NCBI RefSeq assembly: GCF_029543155.1
Contig: NZ_JARQXA010000003.1
Location: 434,001 to 498,000 of the forward strand
DNA from: Sphingomonas sp. HITSZ_GF
GTDB taxonomy: Bacteria > Pseudomonadota > Alphaproteobacteria > Sphingomonadales > Sphingomonadaceae
Direction of reading: 5' to 3'
DNA length: 64,000 bases
The translations under genes were made by a program, and so were the position numbers. How positions within the stretch are numbered: the stretch's first letter is position 1; each line of letters begins with the position of its first letter. Positions 16,950 to 25,198 of this stretch are shown one piece after another. The notes beneath the pieces are model-generated. The model had not been told where the DNA came from. It made no database searches and saw only the letters and a program-made list of their open reading frames with translations.

Positions 16950-18254
16950 TCACGCGTCCGCCGCCGCCATCGTGGCGGAAGCCCCGCGCCGCGCCTTGAG
17001 CTTGAGGACCAGGAGGTAGCCGACCGCCGCGATGATCGTCGCGTCGAGCGCCGGCACGGTCGTCAGCGTGAAGCGCTCGGTCGGTACGATCTGGATCACC
17101 GCGAGCGAACCGATCCATACGCCGAGCGCTTCCCAGCGGATCGGCGGGAGAGTGCGAATCGATTCCGCGGGATCTACACCGCGAAACAGCGTGAAGCTGT
17201 CGATCACGTAGATCGCCGCGATCGGCGGGATGATCAGCCCCAGGAACACCAGGAACGGGATGAAATAGTCGAGGATGCCGGCCAGCGCGAAGCCGGTGCC
17301 GATCACCGCGCCCAGCACGGTGAACATCCAGCGGCGGATCTTCGGGAACGTGGTGCTGAGCGCCAGGCCCGAGGAATAGAGATTGGCGGCGTTGACGGTG
17401 AGCATCGGCAGCGCGAGCACGAACAGCAACGGCGTGCCGAGCCCGAGCGCCACGATCAGCTTCGCCACGCTGGTCTCGCCGGTGGCGAGCGCGGGCAGTG
17501 CGGCGGTGGTCATCATCAGCGGCGTGGCGATCGGGAAGGACAGCGCCATGCTGACCACCGCGCCGCGCTCGGTGCGGATGTAGCGCGACAGATCGGGCAT
17601 GGTCGCCACGGCAAGCATATAGGCGCCGATGATCGTGGTGACCGCGATGCCGAAGCGCATCGGCACCGGCGGATGCGCCGACGGCGTCACCACCAGCCCG
17701 TGGCGCTGCACCGCGATGACGGCGACCGCGATGAAGATCGCCGCAAGCACCGGCACGACGATCAGCGACAGCCGATCGAGCGCCCGGATGCCGATGATCG
17801 TCGCGGTGACCGAGACCAGGCTGCCCAGGATGACGAACAGCGCGAAATGCGGGGAGACGCCGTTGACCAGCGCCGCCTCGCCCAATGCCTCGCCAACGAA
17901 CGAGGCGTTCATCCCGAACGCGCCGTAATGGATCAGCGCGATGACGATGTTGATGACCACCGCGCCGTAGCGCCCGAACGACCGCTGGACGAGCAGATAG
18001 GTCGAGAGCCGGGTGCGGACGCTGACCACGGCGGTGAAACAGCAGCCGATGCACAGCGCCAGCGCGCCAAGGAACGCCGCCGCGACGGCGCCGGGCAGGC
18101 CGAGCGCCAGCGCATTGTGCGCGCCGTTGAGGAAATCGGGCTGGCCGATCGAGAAGCTGGCGACGATTAGCGCGACGCGCCAGCCCGCCATGGTCACGTT
18201 CCCCGGAACCGGGCCGTGCGAATATTGGTCGCTGCTTTCCGCCGTCACCGTCAC
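16950..18254 (-). CDS. NCS1-family permease, second copy
   Basis: 434 residues and about 12 transmembrane helices, clearly paralogous to the 3057-4310 permease: shared blocks include 'PDFLNGAHNALALG', 'SVRTRLSTYLLV', 'AVATMPDLSRY' and 'GLIIPPIAAIYVID'. GTG 18254 is preferred because it overlaps the DUF917 stop as GTGA; TTG 18260 is an alternative. It is expected to import a nucleobase- or hydantoin-like compound for the adjacent DUF917 protein. Divergence from the first copy suggests a different but related substrate. Confidence 0.87.
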   Translation of the reverse strand: MTVTAESSDQYSHGPVPGNVTMAGWRVALIVASFSIGQPDFLNGAHNALALGLPGAVAAAFLGALALCIGCCFTAVVSVRTRLSTYLLVQRSFGRYGAVVINIVIALIHYGAFGMNASFVGEALGEAALVNGVSPHFALFVILGSLVSVTATIIGIRALDRLSLIVVPVLAAIFIAVAVIAVQRHGLVVTPSAHPPVPMRFGIAVTTIIGAYMLAVATMPDLSRYIRTERGAVVSMALSFPIATPLMMTTAALPALATGETSVAKLIVALGLGTPLLFVLALPMLTVNAANLYSSGLALSTTFPKIRRWMFTVLGAVIGTGFALAGILDYFIPFLVFLGLIIPPIAAIYVIDSFTLFRGVDPAESIRTLPPIRWEALGVWIGSLAVIQIVPTERFTLTTVPALDATIIAAVGYLLVLKLKARRGASATMAAADA

Positions 18255-19351
18255 CCCCAAGCGTTCAATGTCTCGATCGGCACATAGCCATCGGCGAAAC
18301 CGAAGACGGCGGGGCCGATCAGCCGCAGCGCCTTTTCCGTGCGCAGCGTCTGCGGCGCCGCGGCGCCCACCACCTTCACCCGCTGGCCGTAGCGCAGCCG
18401 ATCGGTGGTGATGCTGTCCGCCGTCTCCCGGTCCATGATCGTGATGATGTCGGGCACCATCGCGCAGATCACCCCGTCGCGCCGGGCGAACAGATTCTCG
18501 TTCTGGAAGTCGAGCTCCATCCGGCCCTGGCCGCCGAACCCGTCGATCACCACGCGGCCGATCGCGAAGCCGTCACGCGTCTCGCGTTCGAGATCGACGA
18601 TCTTGCCGTCGAACAGTTCGCCGGCAAAGGGATAGAGGCCCGAGGCACGCAGCGCCGCATAGAGCGCCGCGAACACGTCCTCGCCCTCGGCGCGCGCCCG
18701 ACGGATCGCGGCGCCGATCGCGATCGCCGTCGAAATACTGCCTGGAATGGCAAGGTCGCGCGCCTGTTTCCCGGTAAGCGGATATTCGGTCATGTGCGCA
18801 TCGCCGCCCATCACCATCGACAGCGCCCGTGCCATCCGCTCGTGCATATGGTTGTCGTTGGTCTCGATCACCGCGAGCGCGCCGCTCGAATCGGTCATCA
18901 CCGACGGGCAGGCGGAAAGCCCGTGAATGCTGAAGATCGACATCTGCGATTCGGGAAAGGCGCGCGCCATGCCATCGGCGTCGAGCACCGGCACGCCCAT
19001 CTCGGCCGCCGCCAGGAAGGGGGCGAGGCCGTTGCCGCCACCGATCTCGATCGGCAGGACCGCGTCGATCCGCCGGCCCAGGATCTGCTCGAGCCGGCGC
19101 AGCCCCTGCGGCGCCTCGCGGCCATTGGGCAGCTTCTCGATCGACACGGTCGGCGCGCCGATCCAGCCGCAGGGCACCACCAGCGCATCATCGGCGAGCT
19201 GATCGAGCCCGATCATCTCGAACGGCCCGCGCCGCGCGATCTGCGCCTCGCCGAGCAGCCGGTTGTGATAGGGATCACCGCCGCCACCCGATCCGAGGAA
19301 CGCCGCCCCCAGCGCCAGATCGGCAAGCGCGGCGCTGTCGATATGGTGCAT
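18251..19351 (-). CDS. DUF917 family protein, second copy
   Basis: About 366 residues, paralogous to 1957-3060: it has the same GSGGGGDP, 'GWIGAPTVS', EIGGGNG and 'DADGMARAFPESQM' blocks and a similar C-terminus ('MDRETADSITT', 'RVKVVGAAAP'). ATG 19351 aligns with the start of the first copy; GTG 19396 has a better ribosome-binding site (GAGG 8 nt upstream) and would add 15 residues. It precedes the paralogous permease by a GTGA overlap. Unlike the first pair, no hydantoinase-like gene is attached, so the two systems may treat different ring substrates. Confidence 0.85.
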   Translation of the reverse strand: MHHIDSAALADLALGAAFLGSGGGGDPYHNRLLGEAQIARRGPFEMIGLDQLADDALVVPCGWIGAPTVSIEKLPNGREAPQGLRRLEQILGRRIDAVLPIEIGGGNGLAPFLAAAEMGVPVLDADGMARAFPESQMSIFSIHGLSACPSVMTDSSGALAVIETNDNHMHERMARALSMVMGGDAHMTEYPLTGKQARDLAIPGSISTAIAIGAAIRRARAEGEDVFAALYAALRASGLYPFAGELFDGKIVDLERETRDGFAIGRVVIDGFGGQGRMELDFQNENLFARRDGVICAMVPDIITIMDRETADSITTDRLRYGQRVKVVGAAAPQTLRTEKALRLIGPAVFGFADGYVPIETLNAWG

Positions 19352-19482
19352 GTCGGCAACCACGGCCGGTTCGGCGTCGATCCGCAGGGAGTTCACAGCA
19401 GCTGCCTCATGGAAGCGAGCATGCGAGCCGCCCCACAACCCGGCAATGCGGCGTTGGTTATCAGTCCATACCGGCGGCGCGC

Positions 19483-20433
19483 TCAGCCGTTCTGCACCAG
19501 TCCGAGCGCGGGCGGTGCGGGCGAGAGCGCGCTGGTGCGGATCACCCGCGCCTGGCGCTCGAGCTCGCGGACAAAGGCCAGCGCGGCAGGCGAGAGCGAG
19601 CGCGCCTTGTGGCGGACGATGCCAATCGAACGCGCCACCACCGGATCGACCAGCGGGCGGCAGACCAGCGACGGGGTGGCGATCTGGGTGAAGATGAGGC
19701 GCGACAGCGCAGTCACCCCCAGCCCCGAGACCACCAGCGCGCCCATCGTAGTGGCCGCGCTGCAGTTGAACAGCCGCTCGACGATCACGCCCGACTGGGC
19801 GAGGCCGCTCTCGACCATCTTCCGCAGGCCGGTCTCTTCCGACATGGTGATGAAGCGCTGCCCCTCGAAAGCCGCCCAGCTATGCTGCTCCGCCTCGGCG
19901 AGCGGGTCGTCGGGCCGGCAGACCAGCACGATGCCGTCCTTGAGCAGCTCCTGGTAGCGCAGGTCGCCGGCGAAATCGGGCGGCGGCGCGATGCCGAAAT
20001 CGGCATTCTGGCCGCGCACGACATTGTGCACCTGATCGCCGACATCTTCCCAGATCTCGATGCGCACCTTGGGATAGCGGGCCTGGAAGCTCTGGATCGC
20101 CGGCGGCAGCAGCGCGGAGGCGGTGGAGGGCAGCGCGGCGATGCGCACCACCCCTTCCCGCCCCTCGACGAACTCGTGCAGCTCGCGGAAGACGCCTTCA
20201 TAGTCGGCGAGCAGCCGGACCGCGAGCGGATGCAGCCGTTCGCCGGCGGGAGTGAGCGTGACGGTGCGCGTGTCGCGGTCGAACAGGCGGACCCCCACGC
20301 GTGTCTCGATATGCTGAATCGTACGGCTGAGCGCGGGCTGCGAGACGCCCAATTGCGTCGCCGCATCCCGAAAGCTGCAGGTTTCCGCCAGCTTCAGAAA
20401 GGCCGAGAGTTGCGTGAGTGTAAGCCGCGACAT
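19483..20433 (-). CDS. LysR family transcriptional regulator
   Basis: 316 residues with an N-terminal LysR helix-turn-helix (about 1-60, 'LTQLSAFLKLAETCSFRDAA' and 'VSQPALSRTIQHIE') and a C-terminal periplasmic-binding-like effector domain. ATG 20433 is chosen because GGAAGGG lies about 5 nt upstream and the DNA-binding domain begins directly. It is divergent from the M24-acetamidase operon and lies upstream of the second DUF917/permease pair on the same strand, so it could control both. A T-N11-A box with a 10-bp palindrome is in the divergent gap. Confidence 0.92.
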   Translation of the reverse strand: MSRLTLTQLSAFLKLAETCSFRDAATQLGVSQPALSRTIQHIETRVGVRLFDRDTRTVTLTPAGERLHPLAVRLLADYEGVFRELHEFVEGREGVVRIAALPSTASALLPPAIQSFQARYPKVRIEIWEDVGDQVHNVVRGQNADFGIAPPPDFAGDLRYQELLKDGIVLVCRPDDPLAEAEQHSWAAFEGQRFITMSEETGLRKMVESGLAQSGVIVERLFNCSAATTMGALVVSGLGVTALSRLIFTQIATPSLVCRPLVDPVVARSIGIVRHKARSLSPAALAFVRELERQARVIRTSALSPAPPALGLVQNG

Positions 20434-20464
20434 GACACCCTTCCGAGCGCTTCTGCGGGCATGA

Positions 20465-20477
20465 TACAAATTTGTGA
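20465..20477. promoter_or_regulatory. LysR-type box (T-N11-A)
   Basis: TACAAATTTGTGA fits the T-N11-A consensus of LysR binding sites, with the perfect palindrome ACAAATTTGT at 20466-20475. It is 32 bp upstream of the LysR start, as expected for autoregulation. A related partial site (AATTTGTCA, 20575-20583) lies nearer the divergent operon. The rest of the 205-bp gap shows nothing I recognise. Confidence 0.45.
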
Positions 20478-20638
20478 CATGCCAGCAAGGGCCGCGCCGG
20501 GCGCAAGTCCCAGGCTGGATCGCCGGCCCGGCGGGAAACCCGCAGATCGGTGAAGCTGGCATGAGGCCATACCCAATTTGTCATTGAACCCAGACCCTTC
20601 GCCGCCCAGCTTTTTGGCCGGGCAAAAGGGACGGACCG

Positions 20639-21307
20639 ATGGATAGTGCACAGGCCGAGCAGGAACGCATCGGCCCGAAGTTCGAGCGCGCAATCTTGCT
20701 GGAAACGCGCGAGCGGACCCGCAACCTGATGCACGAGGTGGCCGCCAGGATCGTGCCCGGCATGATCGAGGAAGATGCGGTCGCGCTGATGCGGCGCACG
20801 CTCAAGGAAGCGGACATGCTGCGCGGCTGGCATGGCATCCATGTTCGCTTCGGGCCCAACACGCTCAAGAATTTCGGCGCGCCGTCCGCACCCGGCATGG
20901 TGCTGCGCGAGAACGACATCTTCTTCATCGACATCGGTCCGGTATGGCGCGGGCACGAAGGCGATGCCGGCGCGACCTTCACCGTGGGGAATGACCCGGC
21001 GATGCGCCAGGCGGCCGAGGACGTGAAGACGGTGTTCGACGCGACCCGGACGCGCTGGGCCGAGGACGGGCTGAGCGGCGCCGCGCTTTACCGCTTCGCC
21101 GAGCAGGAAGCCGAGCGGCTCGGCTGGATGCTCAACCTGGAAATGGCCGGGCACCGGCTTGCCGACTTCCCCCATGCGATCATGCACGACGGCGCGCTGC
21201 TCGAGGCGGACTATGCGCCAAGCACGGGCCTGTGGGTGCTCGAGATCCAGATCCGCCATCCCGAGCGCCCGTTCAGCGCCTTCTACGAAGACCTGCTGCT
21301 CAAATGA
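20639..21307 (+). CDS. Minimal M24 family metallopeptidase (pita-bread fold)
   Basis: 222 residues, catalytic domain only, without the N-terminal creatinase-like domain of Xaa-Pro dipeptidases. The five metal ligands of M24 can be matched: Asp98 ('FIDIGP'), Asp109 ('HEGDAG'), His172 ('MAGHRL'), Glu202 and Glu217. It is therefore probably an active dinuclear metallohydrolase, such as an aminopeptidase P-like or creatinase-like enzyme. It is the first gene of a compact operon, overlapping the next gene by ATGA, and is divergent from LysR. The association with an amidase suggests hydrolysis of a small amide or dipeptide. Confidence 0.85.
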   Translation: MDSAQAEQERIGPKFERAILLETRERTRNLMHEVAARIVPGMIEEDAVALMRRTLKEADMLRGWHGIHVRFGPNTLKNFGAPSAPGMVLRENDIFFIDIGPVWRGHEGDAGATFTVGNDPAMRQAAEDVKTVFDATRTRWAEDGLSGAALYRFAEQEAERLGWMLNLEMAGHRLADFPHAIMHDGALLEADYAPSTGLWVLEIQIRHPERPFSAFYEDLLLK

Positions 21308-21840
21308 ATGCGCCCGACAACCCCGAACCTGCGAACGATCGCGTGGAGAATGCGCCCGTCATGGATTTTGCCGAGCTGAGCCCGGACCAGACCGATGCCC
21401 TGATGCAGGTGGTGGGCGCGCCGGTGCCGGTGCCCGCCGCCGAACGCTTCGTGGCGCGCGAGCATTTCGTCGTCGGGCATGACGGCGCACTGCCGATCAG
21501 CCTGCTGGGCGACGACTTCCTCACCCATTTCCTGCCGCTGGTGGAAGAGGACGTGGCGGCATCGACGCTGTACCAGCGGGTGCTGGTGAAGAGCACGATC
21601 GACGCGCCGATCTTCCTGGCGCTGGGTGGCGAGGATGCGGCAAGCGTGCCGCTCGCCCATCTGTTCGCCTTCCTGAAGACCGCCGATCGCGGCAAATGGT
21701 ATTTCCTCTACGTCCGCGACGTCGCCAGCCAGCTCTGGGCGATCGACACCTATTGGCGCGACGGCGGCTGGGACATGGAGGCCTATTCGGTCACCTATCC
21801 GCGCGGCTGGCGCGGCGGCGGCCACGTCGTCTCCAGATGA
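21304..21840 (+). CDS. Hypothetical protein in M24-amidase operon
   Basis: 178 residues starting at the ATG that overlaps the M24 stop (ATGA). No signal peptide, membrane helix or recognised domain was found. The first 30 residues are Pro/Asn/Ala-rich and probably disordered; the rest looks like a mixed alpha/beta domain rich in Trp, Tyr and Asp near the C-terminus ('WAIDTYWRDGGWDME'). Tight coupling suggests a subunit or accessory protein of the pathway, but the function is unknown. Confidence 0.75.
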   Translation: MNAPDNPEPANDRVENAPVMDFAELSPDQTDALMQVVGAPVPVPAAERFVAREHFVVGHDGALPISLLGDDFLTHFLPLVEEDVAASTLYQRVLVKSTIDAPIFLALGGEDAASVPLAHLFAFLKTADRGKWYFLYVRDVASQLWAIDTYWRDGGWDMEAYSVTYPRGWRGGGHVVSR

Positions 21841-21877
21841 TCCCTGCATCCCGACCCCTGCCCGCGAGGAGCACGCC

Positions 21878-22822
21878 ATGACCCAATGCAAATGCCATAC
21901 GATCCATGCGTCGCACGAGCATCTGAGCTGGTCGAATGCGCATCCGCCGGTGCTGACCGTCGCACCGGGCGACGTAGTGGAATTCGGCGAGATGGACGCG
22001 GTGTGCGGGCAGCTGTCGCGCAACTCCACCGCGGCCGACATCGCCAATCTCGACTTCACCCGGGTGAACCCTGTCGTCGGCCCGGTCCATGTCGACGGCG
22101 CCGAGCCGGGCGATGCGCTGAAGGTCACGCTGCTCGGCTTCGAACCGAGCGGCTGGGGCTGGACCGGGATCATCCCCGGCTTCGGCCTGCTCGCCGACGA
22201 GTTCCCGGAGCCGGGCCTCAACATCTGGCACTATGACAAGGGGCTGGGCAGCCCGACGCTGTTCTCGTCGGTGGCCAAGATTCCGCTCCGCCCGTTCTGC
22301 GGCATCGTCGGCGTCGCCCAGGCGGCACCGGGCGAATTCAGCACCGTGCCGCCCTATCATACCGGCGGCAACATGGACACGCGCGACCTGACCGTGGGCG
22401 TGGAGCTGTACCTTCCGGTCGAAGTGCCGGGCGCGCTGTTCTGCCTGGGCGATCCGCATGCGGCGCAGGGCGACGGCGAAGTCTGCGGCACCGCGATCGA
22501 ATCGCCGATGGGCGCCAGCGTGAAGCTCGAGCTGGTGAAAGGCGAGAAGCTGCGCTTCCCCCGCTTCGTCACGCACGAGCCGGTGACCCGCCATATCGAC
22601 AGCCGCGGCTATGAAGCGACGATGGGCATCGGCCCCGACCTGATGACCGCGAGCCGCGATGCGGTGCGCGGCATGATCGACCGGCTGATGGCGCTCCATC
22701 ACCTGAGCGCGGCCGATGCCTATATGCTGTGCAGCGTCGCCGGCGACCTGCGCGTCAGCGAGATCGTCGATGTGCCCAATTTCGTCGTCTCCTTCTACAT
22801 GCCGCGCCAGATCTTCGAGTGA
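21878..22822 (+). CDS. Acetamidase/formamidase family amidohydrolase
   Basis: 314 residues of the FmdA/AmdA family, which hydrolyses short amides to acid and ammonia in the cytosol. Family blocks are visible: 'GDVVEFGEMDA' near 31-41, 'GPVHVDGAEPGD' around 69-80, 'PPYHTGGNMD' near 159-168 and 'LGDPHAAQGDGEVCGTAIE' around 188-206, which carries the putative metal-binding residues. GAGGAG lies 7 nt before the ATG. It overlaps the following OCD-like gene by 1 nt (TGATG). Ammonia release next to a deaminase-type gene suggests use of an amide as a nitrogen source. Confidence 0.9.
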   Translation: MTQCKCHTIHASHEHLSWSNAHPPVLTVAPGDVVEFGEMDAVCGQLSRNSTAADIANLDFTRVNPVVGPVHVDGAEPGDALKVTLLGFEPSGWGWTGIIPGFGLLADEFPEPGLNIWHYDKGLGSPTLFSSVAKIPLRPFCGIVGVAQAAPGEFSTVPPYHTGGNMDTRDLTVGVELYLPVEVPGALFCLGDPHAAQGDGEVCGTAIESPMGASVKLELVKGEKLRFPRFVTHEPVTRHIDSRGYEATMGIGPDLMTASRDAVRGMIDRLMALHHLSAADAYMLCSVAGDLRVSEIVDVPNFVVSFYMPRQIFE

Positions 22823-23772
22823 TGCCCGAGGCGCTGCTGCTGGGGCGGGAGGAGATCGCCGGCCTGCTCGATCCCGCTCTGCTGCCCGAAGTGCTGGCCG
22901 AGGGCTTCCGCGCGATCAGCGCCGGTACCGCCGTCGCGCCGGCCCGGGGCGACCTGGCGGTGGGCGGCGCAGGCCATCTGCTGACGATGCCCGCCTTCGT
23001 GCCCGGCCAGCAGTTCAGCACCAAGCTCGTCTCGATCTTCCACGACAATGCCGAACGCGGCCTGCCCTCGCATCTGGGGCTGATCGTACTGATGGATCCG
23101 GAGACCGGCGCCGTATCGGCGCTGATGGATGCCCGGCACATCACCGCGATGCGCACCGCGGGCGCCGCCGCGCTGGCCGCGACGCTGCTCTCCCGGCCGG
23201 ACTCGCGCGTGCTGACGATCCTGGGCGGCGGCGTGCAGGGCGAGGCGCATCTCGACCTGCTCTCGCGCCAGTTCGCGCTGGAGACGATCTTCGTCGGCTC
23301 ACGCAACCGGGCGAGCGCCGAGGCACTCGCCACGCGCGATCCGCGCTGCGTGGTGATCGACGATGTCGAGGCGGCGGTGCGCGGCTCCGACATCGTCTGC
23401 CTGTGCACCAGCGCCACCGAACCGCTGATCCGCAACGCCTGGCTGAAGCCAGGCCAGCATGTCAGCTCGGTCGGCTGGGCGCCACCGGGCTGCGAGCTCG
23501 ATCCGGCGATTGCAGCCGAACATGCCCTGTTCGTCGAGGCGCGCATGGCCTTCGCGCCACCGCCCGCCGGCTGCGTCGAGCTTGCCGGGCTTGACCCGGA
23601 CCGCGGCACCGAGCTGGGCGAAGTGCTGCTCGGCCGGAAGCCGGGGCGCCAGACGCCCGGGCAGATCACCGTTTACAAGGCGATGGGCCATGCGATCGAG
23701 GACCTGGTCGTCGCCAACCTCGTCTATCGCACCGCGCGCGAGCGCGCGGCCGGTCGGACCATCGCGATCTGA
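22822..23772 (+). CDS. Ornithine cyclodeaminase/mu-crystallin family protein, probably not a true OCD
   Basis: 316 residues. The family substrate-carboxylate residues Arg42, Lys68 and Arg111 are present, with the Rossmann loop GGGVQG at 135-140. However, the Asp that acts on the amino group in real OCD (Asp227 in the paralogue at 10925) is replaced by Trp219 in 'SVGWAPPGCEL'. It is therefore more likely an amino-acid dehydrogenase, ketimine reductase or 2,3-diaminopropionate-type enzyme. The start overlaps the amidase stop by 1 nt. It lies in the LysR-linked operon. Confidence 0.85.
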   Translation: MPEALLLGREEIAGLLDPALLPEVLAEGFRAISAGTAVAPARGDLAVGGAGHLLTMPAFVPGQQFSTKLVSIFHDNAERGLPSHLGLIVLMDPETGAVSALMDARHITAMRTAGAAALAATLLSRPDSRVLTILGGGVQGEAHLDLLSRQFALETIFVGSRNRASAEALATRDPRCVVIDDVEAAVRGSDIVCLCTSATEPLIRNAWLKPGQHVSSVGWAPPGCELDPAIAAEHALFVEARMAFAPPPAGCVELAGLDPDRGTELGEVLLGRKPGRQTPGQITVYKAMGHAIEDLVVANLVYRTARERAAGRTIAI

Positions 23773-23791
23773 TCCCCCAAGCGGAGCTATC

Positions 23792-24334
23792 ATGACTCTC
23801 TCATCCGAACAGCTCGGCCTGCTGGTCGAGAAGGCAGGCGGCCCGGCGCAGGTGCTGCGCATCCTCTCCGGCGAAATCGAGATCGACATCCGGCCCGCGC
23901 GCGGCGCGCTGCCCGGGATGCTCGAGGTGCCCGTCGGCATCGACTTCGAGACCCGCGTCGCCCGCGGCGGCTATGGCTGGCGCTATGACGCACTGACCGA
24001 GGCGCGCTTCCCCGTCACCGACGCCCAGATCGGCGCGCGCGAGCAGAAGCTGTTCCACTTCAACCGCAGCGTCTCCTCCGAAGATGCGGCGCGACTGATC
24101 CGGGAGGCCGGCTATGAGCCCGCGCGGATCGGCGAGATCCTGGCATTCGGCGAAGCGGCGCCCGAAGTGCAGGTCCGGCATCCGGTAGTCGGGCTCGGGT
24201 CGGTCGCCGAGATAGACGGCAAGGCGAGCGCCCCGACCCTGTGGTTCGACGGCGAATGCCGCACGCTCGACCTGCTCTGGCTCGACGGCGACTGGCACCG
24301 GAATTACCGGTTCCTGGGGGTGCGCGAGGCCTAG
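23792..24334 (+). CDS. Hypothetical protein at end of M24-amidase operon
   Basis: 180 residues, starting at ATG 23792 behind GCGGAG, 19 nt after the previous stop. No signal peptide or membrane segment is seen. The sequence is acidic and alpha/beta in character, with 'RVARGGYGWRYDALTEARFP' and a C-terminal Trp-rich 'LWLDGDWHRNYRFLG'. No family is recognised. Its genes-in-a-row position suggests a role in the same catabolic step, but this is only context. Confidence 0.75.
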   Translation: MTLSSEQLGLLVEKAGGPAQVLRILSGEIEIDIRPARGALPGMLEVPVGIDFETRVARGGYGWRYDALTEARFPVTDAQIGAREQKLFHFNRSVSSEDAARLIREAGYEPARIGEILAFGEAAPEVQVRHPVVGLGSVAEIDGKASAPTLWFDGECRTLDLLWLDGDWHRNYRFLGVREA

Positions 24335-24411
24335 CCGCCGCGACATCGCCCGTTGCCTCCGACCCGTGCCCGCGCCAGAAGCGCGCATCGGGTGACGGGA
24401 GGAGCAAGGCG

Positions 24412-25167
24412 ATGAAGCGCGCGATCGGCGGGGACATGGCATTCGCTCTGGTGACCGCGGTGCTGCTGCTGGTCACCCATGCCGTCGCCTATCTGATCCA
24501 CGAATATGCGCACAGCTTCACCGCATGGGCGCTCGGCTACATGGCGAACCCGCTGGCGCTCGAGTATGGCGGGCTGACCCCGGGCAACCTCGTCTTCCTG
24601 ATCGAGGTGGGCGACAATGTTGCGTATGATCCGATCCTGAAGGGCGGCGACGGGCTGGCCGTCGCCGCGATCGCGCTGGCCGGCCCCCTCATCGGCAATG
24701 GCCTGCTCTACATCCTGCTCCATGCGCTTGCGCCTCGCCTGGCTGCACGCGGCCCTGTCGCCGCCTCCTTCCTGTTCTGGATGCTGCTGATGTGCGCGGC
24801 GAATATGTGGAGCTATGTCCCCATCCGCGCGATCACGACCCATGCGGACATCGCCATCGCTGCCGAAGGACTCGGCATCGGCGTGCTGCCGCTGTTCCCG
24901 ATCCTGCTGGTGCCGTCGCTGGCCCTGGTCGGCCATTTCTTCCTGAAGGCGTGCCCGCGGTTCATCCCGGCAATCGCCGAGGGCGCATCGGCCCGCACGG
25001 CGCTGATGGTCGCGCTCACCGGCGCCTGGTTCTTCCTGCTGTTCGGCGGGATCGGATTCTCCGGGAGCTATGGCCCCGTATCCCAGGCCTTCTCGATTCT
25101 CTCCGAAGCGCTGCTCATGCCGCTGTCGGTCGTCTGGCTCTGGCAGCGATGCAGCGTCAAGGCCTGA
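24412..25167 (+). CDS. Multi-span membrane protein with HExxH motif (M50-like?)
   Basis: 251 residues with about six hydrophobic helices. The first helix region contains HEYAH (His30, Glu31, His34), a zinc-protease HExxH signature inside or beside a transmembrane segment, and 'ALAGPLIGNGLLY' around 87-99 resembles the AGPL element of site-2-protease (M50) enzymes. The classic NxxPxxxLDGG motif is not evident, so this may be a distant or inactive relative. A strong GGGAGGAG lies before ATG 24412. It is 77 nt after the amidase operon and could be a separate transcript. Confidence 0.75.
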   Translation: MKRAIGGDMAFALVTAVLLLVTHAVAYLIHEYAHSFTAWALGYMANPLALEYGGLTPGNLVFLIEVGDNVAYDPILKGGDGLAVAAIALAGPLIGNGLLYILLHALAPRLAARGPVAASFLFWMLLMCAANMWSYVPIRAITTHADIAIAAEGLGIGVLPLFPILLVPSLALVGHFFLKACPRFIPAIAEGASARTALMVALTGAWFFLLFGGIGFSGSYGPVSQAFSILSEALLMPLSVVWLWQRCSVKA

Positions 25168-25193
25168 ACGGGGCCGGCGTTCACCGGCCCCGT
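25168..25193. terminator. Bidirectional hairpin terminator
   Basis: Perfect 10-bp stem ACGGGGCCGG / CCGGCCCCGT with a 6-nt loop, sitting between the convergent membrane-protein and TonB-receptor genes. There is no long T tract, as is common in GC-rich genomes. Confidence 0.7.
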
Positions 25194-25198
25194 CCCGA

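Noticed and set aside
20639..21307. Truncated Xaa-Pro dipeptidase pseudogene
   Set aside because: The gene lacks an N-terminal domain, but all five metal ligands, a normal start and tight operon overlaps are present, so it looks like a complete minimal M24 enzyme.
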